A DNA stretch of 48,158 nt from a virus: positions 1 to 48,158 of IMG/VR virus record IMGVR_UViG_3300035698_013459; one strand, 5' to 3'. Position numbers and translations under genes: made by a program. Position 1 is the stretch's first letter; each line of letters begins with the position of its first letter. The notes under the pieces are model-generated. The model did no database searches and was not told the origin of the DNA. It saw only the letters and a list, made by a program, of their open reading frames with translations. This document shows, one piece after another, positions 25,947 to 33,535 of the stretch.

Positions 25947-26303
25947 TTAGAATTTCTTGCCATGTTTATAAGGACGACCGCGATTAAACTCCATCTTTTG
26001 TAATAAAGCCTGAGGCCACACGCCCTTGTAATGTTCCTCAGCATAAGCCAAAATCCTAACTACAATATCAACAACTTCTTCAAGTTCGTTGCTAATGTCG
26101 TCTTTACGCACCGCTTCGGCCCACTCGCCGACTTCGCTCATAAATGCCACAAGTTGTGGAAGTTTCTCATGGAGCGGGAAACCGTGGTCTATGGCGTTAG
26201 AATGGCACTCTGTGGCTATGTTTAAGAGATTGGGGTCATTCTGAAGGCGTGCTGTTGTGAATTTACTAGTTGGGGTGTTTGCGTCGTATTTAAAATCGGA
26301 CAT
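25947..26303 (-). CDS. MazG-like nucleotide pyrophosphohydrolase (MazZ-like candidate)
   Basis: All-alpha NTP pyrophosphohydrolase. The metal-binding pattern ExxE (Glu57, Glu60 in SEVGEWAEA) and ExxD (Glu76, Asp79 in ELEEVVDIVV) is intact, and the C-terminal KMEFNRGRPYKHGKK is the substrate-side motif of single-domain MazG proteins. Length 118 aa. In 2-aminoadenine phages, MazZ of this superfamily converts dGTP to dGMP, the substrate of PurZ. The presence of PurZ 1.6 kb away makes that role likely, though specificity is inferred. A promoter lies upstream. Confidence 0.85.
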   Translation of the reverse strand: MSDFKYDANTPTSKFTTARLQNDPNLLNIATECHSNAIDHGFPLHEKLPQLVAFMSEVGEWAEAVRKDDISNELEEVVDIVVRILAYAEEHYKGVWPQALLQKMEFNRGRPYKHGKKF

Positions 26304-26329
26304 TGGCTCTCTCTTTCTTTGATTCTGTT

Positions 26330-26358
26330 ATTTTATCATGTTTGTGTAGTTTTTGCAA
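26330..26358 (-). promoter_or_regulatory. Promoter of the MazG-like gene
   Basis: On the minus strand TTGCAA (26358-26353) and TAAAAT (26335-26330) are separated by 17 bases, about 27 bases upstream of the start codon. It would drive the MazG-like gene, the hypothetical gene and the sigma factor. Confidence 0.5.
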
Positions 26359-26378
26359 GTGTCCTTTTTAAATTGAGG

Positions 26379-26421
26379 TATTGGGGGGGAGATATATCCC
26401 CTCCCCCCCCCTCTACCAATA
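26379..26421 (-). terminator. Strong hairpin at end of the long leftward operon
   Basis: Inverted repeat TATTGG plus a G-run and GAG, against CTC, a C-run and CCAATA, around a short ATATAT loop. It lies between the last gene of the 26.5-40 kb operon and the promoter of the MazG-like gene, the position of a transcription terminator. No perfect U tract follows. Confidence 0.45.
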
Positions 26422-26499
26422 AAGGAGGAAGACAACCACCTTTAATATTTGATTTATTTTAGTAGATAATTGTGAGCTTGTAAAATTTATATCAACATT

Positions 26500-27009
26500 T
26501 TATAATTTGTTAAGATCCCTCTGACTATCTGCCTTTTGGGATTCATAAACTCGTTTATAGAAGAATGCCCTATTGTTCATGTCTTCTCGAAGGTTGGCAA
26601 AATAAGCACCCAAGGCTTCCCAAGTGTTTTCTAATTCCATCCATTTCATAACCTCTTCGTCCATCTCTGAATAGGCTTTTTTGGTTTTGTCGGTGTTGTT
26701 CACTTCGTTGGCCTTTAACCAATCTTTGGCCCTCAATAATAGGGATTTTGATGTTTCCGCCTTCCGCTGGCGTTTGCATTCTCTGGCGAATGCGTCACAA
26801 ACTGCAGTGTATAACCTAGATTTATCTATGATCTGTCCGCATGTCATAACTAATTCACCCGCATTGTAGTCATCAATTATTCCTGTGCTTGGAATCTGTT
26901 TTAAAAGCGCGTCCACCCATGTCGTAGAGACAAGGCGTGGGTCTATCTTCTCTACTATGTCCTTGGCGTGTTTAATCATTGATTTTTCTAATTCTATTGC
27001 TTTAGTCAT
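26500..27009 (-). CDS. Hypothetical helical protein
   Basis: A 169-aa, mostly helical and charged protein, not recognised. Start taken at 27009 because GGAGGAAG lies immediately upstream; the longer frame from 27024 would place that site inside the gene. Last gene before the hairpin at 26.4 kb. Confidence 0.6.
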   Translation of the reverse strand: MTKAIELEKSMIKHAKDIVEKIDPRLVSTTWVDALLKQIPSTGIIDDYNAGELVMTCGQIIDKSRLYTAVCDAFARECKRQRKAETSKSLLLRAKDWLKANEVNNTDKTKKAYSEMDEEVMKWMELENTWEALGAYFANLREDMNNRAFFYKRVYESQKADSQRDLNKL

Positions 27010-27065
27010 CACTTCCTCCATCATTTAGTAGCGCTTCTATCCCGCTAGCGTGTGTTATTTTCATT

Positions 27066-27668
27066 TTAATACTCCGCGTTCATTAATTTTTTCCAAGCAT
27101 CAAATTCTTTCTTGCTCTTGAATTTACCCATTGACTCGTGATGTACTATCATGACCTCTAATTCTCTCATGGCGTCGTCTAATTTATCTTCTGATAAACT
27201 TAATAACCACCTCAATACTGCTCTGATTTCTGTGGGGCCATGAATATCCATAATCTTTTTGATCATTTGCATGTCTGGTACGGTACTAATGTCTCTAAAA
27301 TCCTCCACCCCTGGGCAGAAGTATGGATTCTCGTCTTCCCACTTTTCTTTTTCCTCTTCTACTCTTTTTATTAGGATTGCCTTCTGTGTTGCCCTAGTGT
27401 TACTATTATTAATAATCTCTTTGATGTCGTCTAGACCATCCCAAGGTACGTCGTCTTTAGGTGTTGACCCCTTTTTGTTTCTACAAACTTCAATTATTTT
27501 TGCAACGAGATAATAAAGTAACAAAAGTGGAGCAAAAAGCAGGATTAGGATTATCTTAGTGCCTGCATCTTTTTTAAAGAAGTCACCATATACTTTGTAT
27601 GACGCTACGTTGTAGGCTGAATTAGCTTGTTTATAAAATTTCTCTTGGTCCGTTAATGGTTCTTTCAT
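27066..27668 (-). CDS. Single-pass membrane protein
   Basis: A 200-aa product with one clear membrane segment at residues 37-56 (IILILLFAPLLLLYYLVAKI) after a short soluble N-terminus, then a large charged cytoplasmic-type domain. Not recognised. The start carries the repeated GGAGGAAGACATG context. Confidence 0.7.
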   Translation of the reverse strand: MKEPLTDQEKFYKQANSAYNVASYKVYGDFFKKDAGTKIILILLFAPLLLLYYLVAKIIEVCRNKKGSTPKDDVPWDGLDDIKEIINNSNTRATQKAILIKRVEEEKEKWEDENPYFCPGVEDFRDISTVPDMQMIKKIMDIHGPTEIRAVLRWLLSLSEDKLDDAMRELEVMIVHHESMGKFKSKKEFDAWKKLMNAEY

Positions 27669-27680
27669 GTCTTCCTCCTT

Positions 27681-27724
27681 TGATTAAGGGGGGGGTGGAT
27701 TGTGGCCCCCACCCCTCATAATCA
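27681..27724 (-). terminator. GC-rich intergenic hairpin
   Basis: TGATTA and GGGGTGG pair with CCACCCC and TAATCA across the gap between two leftward genes. It may attenuate or protect the transcript; there is no U tract. Confidence 0.4.
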
Positions 27725-27730
27725 ATGTTT

Positions 27731-28006
27731 TTACCTTTTCTTGTGTGCATGCCTAATGTTTTTGCTTCCGTTGACGTGTCCCGAACACTGCCTACTGCAA
27801 TATTTGGCAGTTTCTTTGTTTGACCCAAACAAGGTCTTGCAGTTTTTGCACGCGAAAGTATATCTAAAGGCTTTCTTCTTTATTGTCGAGTTCCTCTTTT
27901 TGGTGTACTTTCTCTTTGGCCTGCTAGGGTCGTTATTCATGATTGCTGTCGCTTCTGCTGCTGTTTCCACCGTCATTTCCCAACCGTTTTTCCTTAATGT
28001 GATCAT
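27731..28006 (-). CDS. Small basic zinc-finger protein
   Basis: A 91-aa, very basic protein with CKNC and YCSRQCSGH, a C-x2-C-x14-C-x3-C zinc ribbon like those of HNH-associated and ribosomal-type small proteins. A KRKYTKKRN stretch in the middle suggests nucleic-acid binding. AAGGAGAAG precedes the start. It overlaps the upstream gene by 4 bases. Confidence 0.65.
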   Translation of the reverse strand: MITLRKNGWEMTVETAAEATAIMNNDPSRPKRKYTKKRNSTIKKKAFRYTFACKNCKTLFGSNKETAKYCSRQCSGHVNGSKNIRHAHKKR

Positions 28007-28188
28007 CTTTCTTCTCCTTTTCTTAGTTGTTCTTCTTGTTTAGGTTCTTTCTTTACCCATTGTCGTATTTCTTCTGCCACAATTAAGAAATTATCAATGG
28101 TGCAACCTCCGTAAACGTTTACGGTTCCATAGGCCGTACTAACATCTGCAATAAGCCCTCCGCTCTGAAATCTTTTAATGTCTTCCAT
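28003..28188 (-). CDS. Hypothetical small protein
   Basis: A 61-aa product starting at 28188 after AAAGGAAAAA; a longer frame from 28218 lacks a ribosome site. It contains 'GTVNVYGGCTIDNFLIVAEEIRQW' and is not recognised. ATGA overlap with the downstream zinc-finger gene. Confidence 0.55.
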   Translation of the reverse strand: MEDIKRFQSGGLIADVSTAYGTVNVYGGCTIDNFLIVAEEIRQWVKKEPKQEEQLRKGEER

Positions 28189-28198
28189 TTTTTCCTTT

Positions 28199-28417
28199 CT
28201 AAATAGCAATTTCTCCAAATTGTCTTATTGTCGTTTCCCATTTTCCTTTCATGGGGTTATAAATTTCTTTTTCTATCAGACCATCCAATTTGCATAACCA
28301 CACTCGCATTCCGTAAATCGGGTATCTACAAAACTTTTCGTATTTCAATTCTCCGCGTTTTTCGTGTCTTATTGTGTTCATCGCACGCAAATCAATCACA
28401 GACAATCGTTTACTCAT
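28199..28417 (-). CDS. Hypothetical small protein
   Basis: A 72-aa protein with mixed charge and a beta-rich middle ('YGMRVWLCKLDGLIEKEIYN'). GGGGGAGA precedes ATG 28417. Not recognised. Confidence 0.55.
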   Translation of the reverse strand: MSKRLSVIDLRAMNTIRHEKRGELKYEKFCRYPIYGMRVWLCKLDGLIEKEIYNPMKGKWETTIRQFGEIAI

Positions 28418-28429
28418 AATCTCCCCCTG

Positions 28430-28657
28430 TTAGAAGTTGTAAATAGGCGCGATAGTTACTCCCCAACCCTTAGGCAAGGCCAAGTCTACGGCGCATTTGG
28501 CACACTCATCACAAAAATAAAAAGTGTCTGGGCGTCTTTCATCGTTGTAGTAAATAACCACTGTGTTGTCGGCCTTATTGCACCAACATTGATAGGGCAT
28601 AACTGCATGTCCTAATGTTAATGAATTTTCACAGGTCGGTAGGGTCAATTCTTTCAT
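28430..28657 (-). CDS. Small Cys-rich protein
   Basis: A 75-aa protein; ATG 28657 is chosen because the conserved GGAGGAAGACATG context ends there (the longer frame to 28762 runs through a promoter-like element). Two Cys pairs, CWC near residue 24 and CDECAKC near 50, suggest zinc binding. Not recognised. Confidence 0.6.
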   Translation of the reverse strand: MKELTLPTCENSLTLGHAVMPYQCWCNKADNTVVIYYNDERRPDTFYFCDECAKCAVDLALPKGWGVTIAPIYNF

Positions 28658-28689
28658 GTCTTCCTCCTTGATTTTCTTTTTCTTTTTCT

Positions 28690-28726
28690 TTTTTACCACA
28701 TTTTTCGCTTGAGCACAAATCAATCG
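28690..28726 (-). promoter_or_regulatory. Leftward promoter cassette, copy A
   Basis: Minus-strand GATTGATTTGTGC followed by TGTGGTAAAA; related to three other copies with TTGCA and TAAAAT. It lies before the small Cys-rich gene. The stop codon of the upstream gene (TGA) is inside GATTGA. Confidence 0.45.
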
Positions 28727-28986
28727 CAGTACCCGCTTTCTTGTAAAACCGTACATTCCCAATTACCGGCACTTGATGTGGCCTTTCGTATTACTTCTTC
28801 TAATAATTCTTCAAACAGCATTACGCCATTTAAAGAAAATGTGTCTGACTGATTAATATGAAACTGCCATGAATTTTGTGTTTTAATGGCGCGTATGCAA
28901 GCCGTGGTGTTTGCCTCTATGACCATTCCCACTTCTATGATGTCGTCCTCTTTTTTAGTCTGATGTTTCATCCTTTTCATCCCCAT
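28720..28986 (-). CDS. Hypothetical small protein
   Basis: An 88-aa frame with 'EVGMVIEANTTACIRAIKTQ' and a helical 'MLFEELLEEVIRK'. Two nearer Mets (28980, 28971) are possible starts and none has a clear ribosome site. It overlaps the upstream gene by 32 bases. Not recognised. Confidence 0.5.
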   Translation of the reverse strand: MGMKRMKHQTKKEDDIIEVGMVIEANTTACIRAIKTQNSWQFHINQSDTFSLNGVMLFEELLEEVIRKATSSAGNWECTVLQESGYCD

Positions 28987-29239
28987 TATTCATAAAACTA
29001 ATCAGCGTTAGTTTACCCAAGAATTCTTGTTGTATCTCAGTGATGCCCTTCTTTGTGAATTCTGGGCAATTCCATTTTTCAATCCATGACAGTAATTTTC
29101 TCAAGTTGGTAGCGTCTAAATATTTGTATGGTCTGTCGGAGTTGGCCATCAATTCATATTTTTCAAGTATATATGATGGAGAGTCATGTTTTAGATCCCC
29201 TATTAATAACAGGAATGGGACTAATTTATTTAGCTTCAT
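28955..29239 (-). CDS. Hypothetical small protein
   Basis: A 94-aa protein with a hydrophobic N-terminus (LVPFLLLIG) too short for a firm membrane call, then helices. GGAGGGCG lies upstream, inside the preceding gene, which it overlaps by 14 bases. Not recognised. Confidence 0.55.
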   Translation of the reverse strand: MKLNKLVPFLLLIGDLKHDSPSYILEKYELMANSDRPYKYLDATNLRKLLSWIEKWNCPEFTKKGITEIQQEFLGKLTLISFMNNGDEKDETSD

Positions 29240-29423
29240 TATCTTCGCCCTCCTTTTTTAAGAACATGTCAGCCTTGTTTTTCATCCATGCTATCAACAC
29301 CTTGCGGGCCGTTCCAGCGGACACGCCATAGGTTTTAACTAATTCCTTAGCCGCGTAATACAGGTTGCATCGTCCGCTGTAATAAAGCCTATCTAGAAAT
29401 CTGTAATAAATTTCTTGACTCAC
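29226..29423 (-). CDS. Small helix-turn-helix protein
   Basis: A 65-aa product from GTG 29423, which overlaps the upstream stop as GTGA and follows AAGGAGAA. 'YAAKELVKTYGVSAGTARKVLIAWMKNKADMF' has the shape of a helix-turn-helix, so a small DNA-binding regulator is plausible. It is one of the few candidate regulators in the window. Confidence 0.55.
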   Translation of the reverse strand: MSQEIYYRFLDRLYYSGRCNLYYAAKELVKTYGVSAGTARKVLIAWMKNKADMFLKKEGEDNEAK

Positions 29424-29614
29424 TGTGATTCTCCTTTTTCTTTTATTTTTGCCATTATGAATTTTTTCCTGAAACAACATGCTTTCAATTCGTCCATTAG
29501 AAAACTAACGTGTTCTTCAACTTCTTGTAACGCCCTCTTTGGCTCGCTGATGATTGCGTTTTTGGCTCGTCTTTCTAGCAATTCTTTGTAATTTATTTTT
29601 TTTGTCTCTTCCAT
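29420..29614 (-). CDS. Hypothetical helical protein
   Basis: A 64-aa, charged helical protein with two adjacent Cys in 'LKACCFRKKF'. GGGGGGAAG lies before ATG 29614. It overlaps the next gene by 4 bases (GTGA). Confidence 0.55.
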   Translation of the reverse strand: MEETKKINYKELLERRAKNAIISEPKRALQEVEEHVSFLMDELKACCFRKKFIMAKIKEKGESQ

Positions 29615-29673
29615 TTTCTTCCCCCCGTTTGCCCCCCCACAGGGCGTTAAATCAAACGTAAATTTGCCTCTTA

Positions 29674-30033
29674 CTATTTAATGGCCTCTTTGTTCAGGAA
29701 GACGATTCTCCTTTGGTAAGGTACTGTGTCACTTATATCCTCAAATTCCTTTTCTCCGATTTCTGCCATGGCGGGTTTATTGAGCACGCTTATGCACTCA
29801 AATAATTTGTCTATGTTCTGATCCAAAGAATCATAAAGTTGGCTTGGATCACAGATGAATCTGGTGGTGTCTTTCATTTCAGCAATCCATTCTTCTCCTG
29901 TTGATCTTTCTCCGTCTTTAAGCATGTCTTTGAAGGGCTTTTCCAAATCTTTGATTTGTTTATCAAGCATCTTCTTGCGTTCTCTTAATTTGTACAGGGT
30001 ATCAACTGTTTGTGCCAATTCTATCTTGTTCAT
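29674..30033 (-). CDS. Hypothetical coiled-coil protein
   Basis: A 119-aa product with an N-terminal coiled coil (residues 8-45, DTLYKLRERKKMLDKQIKDL) followed by a small mixed domain, a layout seen in phage Gam-like or host-inhibitor proteins but not enough to assign one. It starts in the GGAGGAAGACATG context below promoter copy B. Confidence 0.6.
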   Translation of the reverse strand: MNKIELAQTVDTLYKLRERKKMLDKQIKDLEKPFKDMLKDGERSTGEEWIAEMKDTTRFICDPSQLYDSLDQNIDKLFECISVLNKPAMAEIGEKEFEDISDTVPYQRRIVFLNKEAIK

Positions 30034-30062
30034 GTCTTCCTCCGTTGTTTTTTGTTGTTTTT

Positions 30063-30099
30063 CATTTTACCATGCTTTGCTCCCGTGCAAAAATCAATC
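30063..30099 (-). promoter_or_regulatory. Leftward promoter cassette, copy B
   Basis: Minus-strand GATTGATTTTTGCAC and, 15 bases after TTGCAC, TAAAAT, 25-30 bases before the ribosome site of the coiled-coil gene. The upstream gene ends at the TGA within GATTGA. Confidence 0.55.
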
Positions 30100-30291
30100 C
30101 TTAGACTGTAAGAGTGGTTTGCGTTTTTCGTTATCGTCTTCAATAGAAATTATGTGTTGATCAACTACCTTGTCTACAAGTTCGTCTGCCGTATTAAGGT
30201 CTAACGTTTGGTGCGGTGCGAATTCCCTTTTTATGGCGGTTCCTACTGAGCCAATCAATGCCACTAATTGTTCTTGTGTGTACCTTTCCAT
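30094..30291 (-). CDS. Hypothetical small protein
   Basis: A 65-aa acidic helical protein; GAGGAG(G)AATAA precedes ATG 30291. Its last codons form the start of promoter copy B. Not recognised. Confidence 0.55.
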   Translation of the reverse strand: MERYTQEQLVALIGSVGTAIKREFAPHQTLDLNTADELVDKVVDQHIISIEDDNEKRKPLLQSKD

Positions 30292-30380
30292 TTATTCCTC
30301 CTCTTTCTTTAATGTTATTGGTATGTGTTTATCATTAGCCCACTCACCAATGAATTTATAAATTGTTTCTTCTTCTCCAT

Positions 30381-30581
30381 TTACCTTCTATCTGTGCTCT
30401 CACAAAAATCGAGTCCCAATTGTCTATCATCCTCTGTAACCATTCTCGTGCTGTCGTTTGGTTTCTCCTCTGATTTTATGTGTCCGCAAGTAACACAATG
30501 TTTGACTTTGATCTTGACAGGGCATGCTGCGCTGCCATGGATCTCTAGCAAGTCTGCGTATGTGTGTTTATGTTCCTTCAT
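30381..30581 (-). CDS. Small zinc-binding protein
   Basis: A 66-aa product; ATG 30581 follows AGGAGGTAAG. It contains HKH near the start and 'CPVKIKVKHCVTCGH', giving at least three Cys and several His for a zinc site. Not recognised. Confidence 0.55.
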   Translation of the reverse strand: MKEHKHTYADLLEIHGSAACPVKIKVKHCVTCGHIKSEEKPNDSTRMVTEDDRQLGLDFCESTDRR

Positions 30582-30592
30582 CTTACCTCCTA

Positions 30593-31162
30593 TTAATTGT
30601 CTATTATTTCCCATCCTTTGAAACGACCTACTGAAGTTGTTTCGCCGCAGTCTTCACATTCTACGAAGTCAAGCTCTTCTTCTACGCTTGAAAATTCCAA
30701 CACTCCGTCTTTGTTTACTGTGCCACTCATGTAGTTTGTAGACACTCCAGTAAATTCCATACTACCACATTGTGGACAACCAAATTTCTTCTTTTCAATC
30801 GATGACATGATTTTATGCCTCAGTTCCTTAATGCCACCCGAACTTTCCCACTTTCTGCTGTAAGTATTTTCGGGGATTACACTTAATTGGTCGCCGTTAT
30901 TCCATTTTACTAATTGGTTGGTGTCTTCATTCCACCACATACATTCTCGCATTATGTCAGTTTTGTATTTTATTAAACCACACAAAATTGAGATAAAAAT
31001 TTCGGGCGTGGTTTTTACTCTTACTAAAAAATCCAATTCTTGATATAAATATTTAGCTGCCAACTTTTTGCGGCATTCATGAGAAACACATTTTGCATTG
31101 GGTATTGATAATCGGTACATGCTAATTTTCGTAAACCTTTCTTTTATATTTGCGCTGTCCAC
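30593..31162 (-). CDS. Hypothetical protein with C-terminal zinc ribbon
   Basis: A 189-aa product from GTG 31162 (AAAGGGGAAA upstream). Cys pairs CPQCGS and CEDCGE in the last 60 residues form a zinc ribbon, preceded by a helical domain with CVSHEC. Not recognised; a nucleic-acid or protein contact role is possible. Confidence 0.6.
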   Translation of the reverse strand: MDSANIKERFTKISMYRLSIPNAKCVSHECRKKLAAKYLYQELDFLVRVKTTPEIFISILCGLIKYKTDIMRECMWWNEDTNQLVKWNNGDQLSVIPENTYSRKWESSGGIKELRHKIMSSIEKKKFGCPQCGSMEFTGVSTNYMSGTVNKDGVLEFSSVEEELDFVECEDCGETTSVGRFKGWEIIDN

Positions 31163-31193
31163 TGTTTCCCCTTTCTCGTACGCTCCCACCTAG

Positions 31194-31234
31194 GGTAAAT
31201 CCCCAAGCCCAAACTAGGCTTGGAGGAGTTTACC
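31194..31234 (-). terminator. Intergenic two-part hairpin
   Basis: GGTAAA/TTTACC and CCAAGCC/GGCTTGG form a near-perfect stem around the stop codon of the VWA gene. It may separate expression of the MoxR/VWA pair from genes further left. Confidence 0.45.
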
Positions 31235-32419
31235 AAATGGGGGTTTGTTTATACCGCTGTTACCTGCCGAGGTATTCATCCATACAACTTTATAAGGTGG
31301 TTTCTCTCGTGGAAAGTCTATGTACATGTCACTGAAATAGATGAGCATGTTTGGTCTAAATTTGTTATCTTCTACCCATTTAAAGACTGGTATTGAGCTT
31401 GTTCCACCGCGTCCGCGCAGGGTAATTTCTTTTTTAACTCGACCGATAGTTGAAACGTCCGATATTTCAGCATCACATTGGAGGAGTTTGCCGTCGTAGC
31501 CCATCCTCTTTATCCATCTAACTACACTATAAACTTGTTCAAGTTCAGGGTCTGACATTGATCCTGATGTATCTACAGCAATCACAAACTTGGGTCCGTA
31601 CATATCTCTGCTTCCTGAATAGAGTGGGAATCGTTTGTTTCTTCTTCGCCAATAAGTCGCTTCTTGTACGCTAGCCGAGATTTCTTTCCCGATCACCCTC
31701 TTGAGCAGCTTGCCCAATTCTCTGTGCTTCTTCCATCTGGCAAGAATTTTGTTTGCCATGTCTCCGCCGATATTGCCTTTGTTTTTGGCGGTCTCTATGG
31801 CGTTTTCCACTTTCCCCTTCCACACTTCTTCAACATCTGGGCTTGATTCGTCCCACTTGGCGTGACTATCGAAAGTGGTTCCTTGGTCCTTCTCGTCTTT
31901 TTCACCCTTATCCTTGCCCTTGCCTTGCCCGTTATTTTCTTTGTCATTTTCGTCTTTACCTTTACCATAACCACCACCACTCATACTCACTTTGATTGCG
32001 TTGTCCATGAGGTGTTTGTAGTAGTATTCTCTACTTTCTGAACGTGGCAAGTTCAGTTTGTCATAGGTAACTGCCAATTCTTTGAGGCTGTTTGGTACGG
32101 CTGCGTACGGTGATTGGTTGATCTCAGCGTCTGCTCCTATGTTTGATGCTTCATGGTTGGGTAGTCTATAGAATACATGAGCTAGAATGACGTGGTAAAG
32201 CTCATGTTTCATTAAGAATCTTATTCCTTCTTTGTCTAGACCGTCGATAAATTTCGGGTTGTAGTAAATTTTGATGTAATTATGGTCCATCGAGACCCCT
32301 GCCGTTGGGCATTTGGGGTCTTCAATGAATTTAATAAAATCAGCGAATTCCTGCAAAAGTGGCTCTGAAAAGACAAGCCAAACTAGCGTGTCTTCTAGCC
32401 TTTTCCTTGTTTCGTCCAT
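31214..32419 (-). CDS. VWA-like metallopeptidase (MoxR partner)
   Basis: A 401-aa protein of the 'putative metallopeptidase / VWA-like' type. The N-terminal domain has LMKHELYHVILAH, an HExxH zinc site. A low-complexity Gly/Lys/Asp/Glu linker follows (about residues 148-180). The C-terminal domain has a MIDAS-like VDTSGSMSD near residue 295 plus a later D-containing YFSDMYID. It sits 11 bases after the AAA ATPase gene, so the two are probably made and used together to remodel a target protein. Confidence 0.85.
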   Translation of the reverse strand: MDETRKRLEDTLVWLVFSEPLLQEFADFIKFIEDPKCPTAGVSMDHNYIKIYYNPKFIDGLDKEGIRFLMKHELYHVILAHVFYRLPNHEASNIGADAEINQSPYAAVPNSLKELAVTYDKLNLPRSESREYYYKHLMDNAIKVSMSGGGYGKGKDENDKENNGQGKGKDKGEKDEKDQGTTFDSHAKWDESSPDVEEVWKGKVENAIETAKNKGNIGGDMANKILARWKKHRELGKLLKRVIGKEISASVQEATYWRRRNKRFPLYSGSRDMYGPKFVIAVDTSGSMSDPELEQVYSVVRWIKRMGYDGKLLQCDAEISDVSTIGRVKKEITLRGRGGTSSIPVFKWVEDNKFRPNMLIYFSDMYIDFPREKPPYKVVWMNTSAGNSGINKPPFGKLLQA

Positions 32420-32430
32420 TGTCTTCCTCC

Positions 32431-33438
32431 TTAGTTAATGACTTCGAGAATCTCTCTTACCATTTCAGCAAACTGTTTGTTTTGTCTGCTCAAACTTTTA
32501 TTGATGCAATTCAGATTTCTCATGACGTACCCGACTGAGGATTTGCCAAATCGTAAAATTTGATCTGTTAAGTCCGAACTTTTAATCTTATTTCCTGCAG
32601 ATAGGAAACTTTCAAGACGGAGCAACAGAATCCTTTTTCTTAGTGGTTCCATCTCTTCTATATTGTAGGTGGTTGGTGTGGCGAAGAATTCTTTAGCCTG
32701 TGGAATTTCTCTCAGGATAGATTTGTTCTTCCAAGTTGCCACTCCATGTGATCCTACACAAGCATTGACAAGCTCAAGGGCCGAGTCTTCATCCAGTTCA
32801 TCAATAATGGGTAACACAGTACCCAGTTGTCTTAGCCCTCTTGGTGTCATTTCTTTACTTGGTAACTTGTAATTGCCGTTCACTTTGAGATGCGACTCGC
32901 CAAGCACCGCAAGTTCAGCAATTCTTGGGTCTGCGTCTGATCGAGCAAAATAACTTGACACTTCATCAACGCTGTTATCTACCTTGACGAAGAGGCATCT
33001 GTCTACAACCGCTTTGTCCATTTCTGTGACGCTGTAATCTTCGGTATCTGGGTTCATCGCTCCAATCACCACGGTGTGTGATAAATCATAGTTGGCCAGC
33101 ATTTTTTGGTCCAGAATTTGCATAATTGAATCCATTAGGACGGGTTTGCACCTGTTCAATTCATCAAGGAACAGCACACCTCCGTCTTTCAATCTTTCAA
33201 ACATTTCTACTTTGGAGAATTTTGTCACTCCATCTTCGATTTCTGGCAAGCCTAATAAATCCCCTGGGGAATCTAAACTACCCACCCTAATGAGTTCTAA
33301 GTGGAGTCCTGCTTTTTCACACGCATCTATCACCGTCTGCGTCTTGCCAATCCCCGCTGACCCTGTCATGATTAATGGCGGCAATTTGTTGCTTTGTATC
33401 CACATGTCTAATACTTTGCGTGTTTCTGTTACTTTCAT
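32431..33438 (-). CDS. MoxR-family AAA+ ATPase
   Basis: A chaperone-like ATPase of 335 aa. Walker A GSAGIGKT is at residues 26-33, Walker B GGVLFLDELNR near 90, sensor-like VIGAMNPD near 128, and an arginine-finger region VVDRCLFVKV near 150. MoxR proteins act with VWA partners to insert metals or remodel complexes; the VWA gene follows immediately. Such pairs are rare in phages outside large genomes, and the substrate is unknown. It starts in the GGAGGAAGACATG context. Confidence 0.88.
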   Translation of the reverse strand: MKVTETRKVLDMWIQSNKLPPLIMTGSAGIGKTQTVIDACEKAGLHLELIRVGSLDSPGDLLGLPEIEDGVTKFSKVEMFERLKDGGVLFLDELNRCKPVLMDSIMQILDQKMLANYDLSHTVVIGAMNPDTEDYSVTEMDKAVVDRCLFVKVDNSVDEVSSYFARSDADPRIAELAVLGESHLKVNGNYKLPSKEMTPRGLRQLGTVLPIIDELDEDSALELVNACVGSHGVATWKNKSILREIPQAKEFFATPTTYNIEEMEPLRKRILLLRLESFLSAGNKIKSSDLTDQILRFGKSSVGYVMRNLNCINKSLSRQNKQFAEMVREILEVIN

Positions 33439-33535
33439 GTCTTCCTCCTTGGTTGGCGTAATCGCCGATTGTTAGTGTGTTTTTTGTCCCCCCTGCTCTA
33501 TCTGCTCTCCCATGGGGTTATAAAGCAAGCCCTAA

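Noticed and set aside
26421-26445. Plus-strand GGAGGAAGAC like the conserved ribosome site
   Set aside because: No start codon follows; the bases form a small hairpin (AAAGG/CCTTT) instead.
27702-28043. Hydrophobic plus-strand frame of 113 codons
   Set aside because: It is antisense to a well-supported zinc-finger gene with a ribosome site; the hydrophobicity is an artefact of complementing Lys-rich codons.
30313-30378. 21-codon minus-strand frame and an out-of-frame continuation ending in IPITLKKEEE
   Set aside because: Too short, and the better-looking continuation lacks a start codon; it may be a relic gene but cannot be supported.
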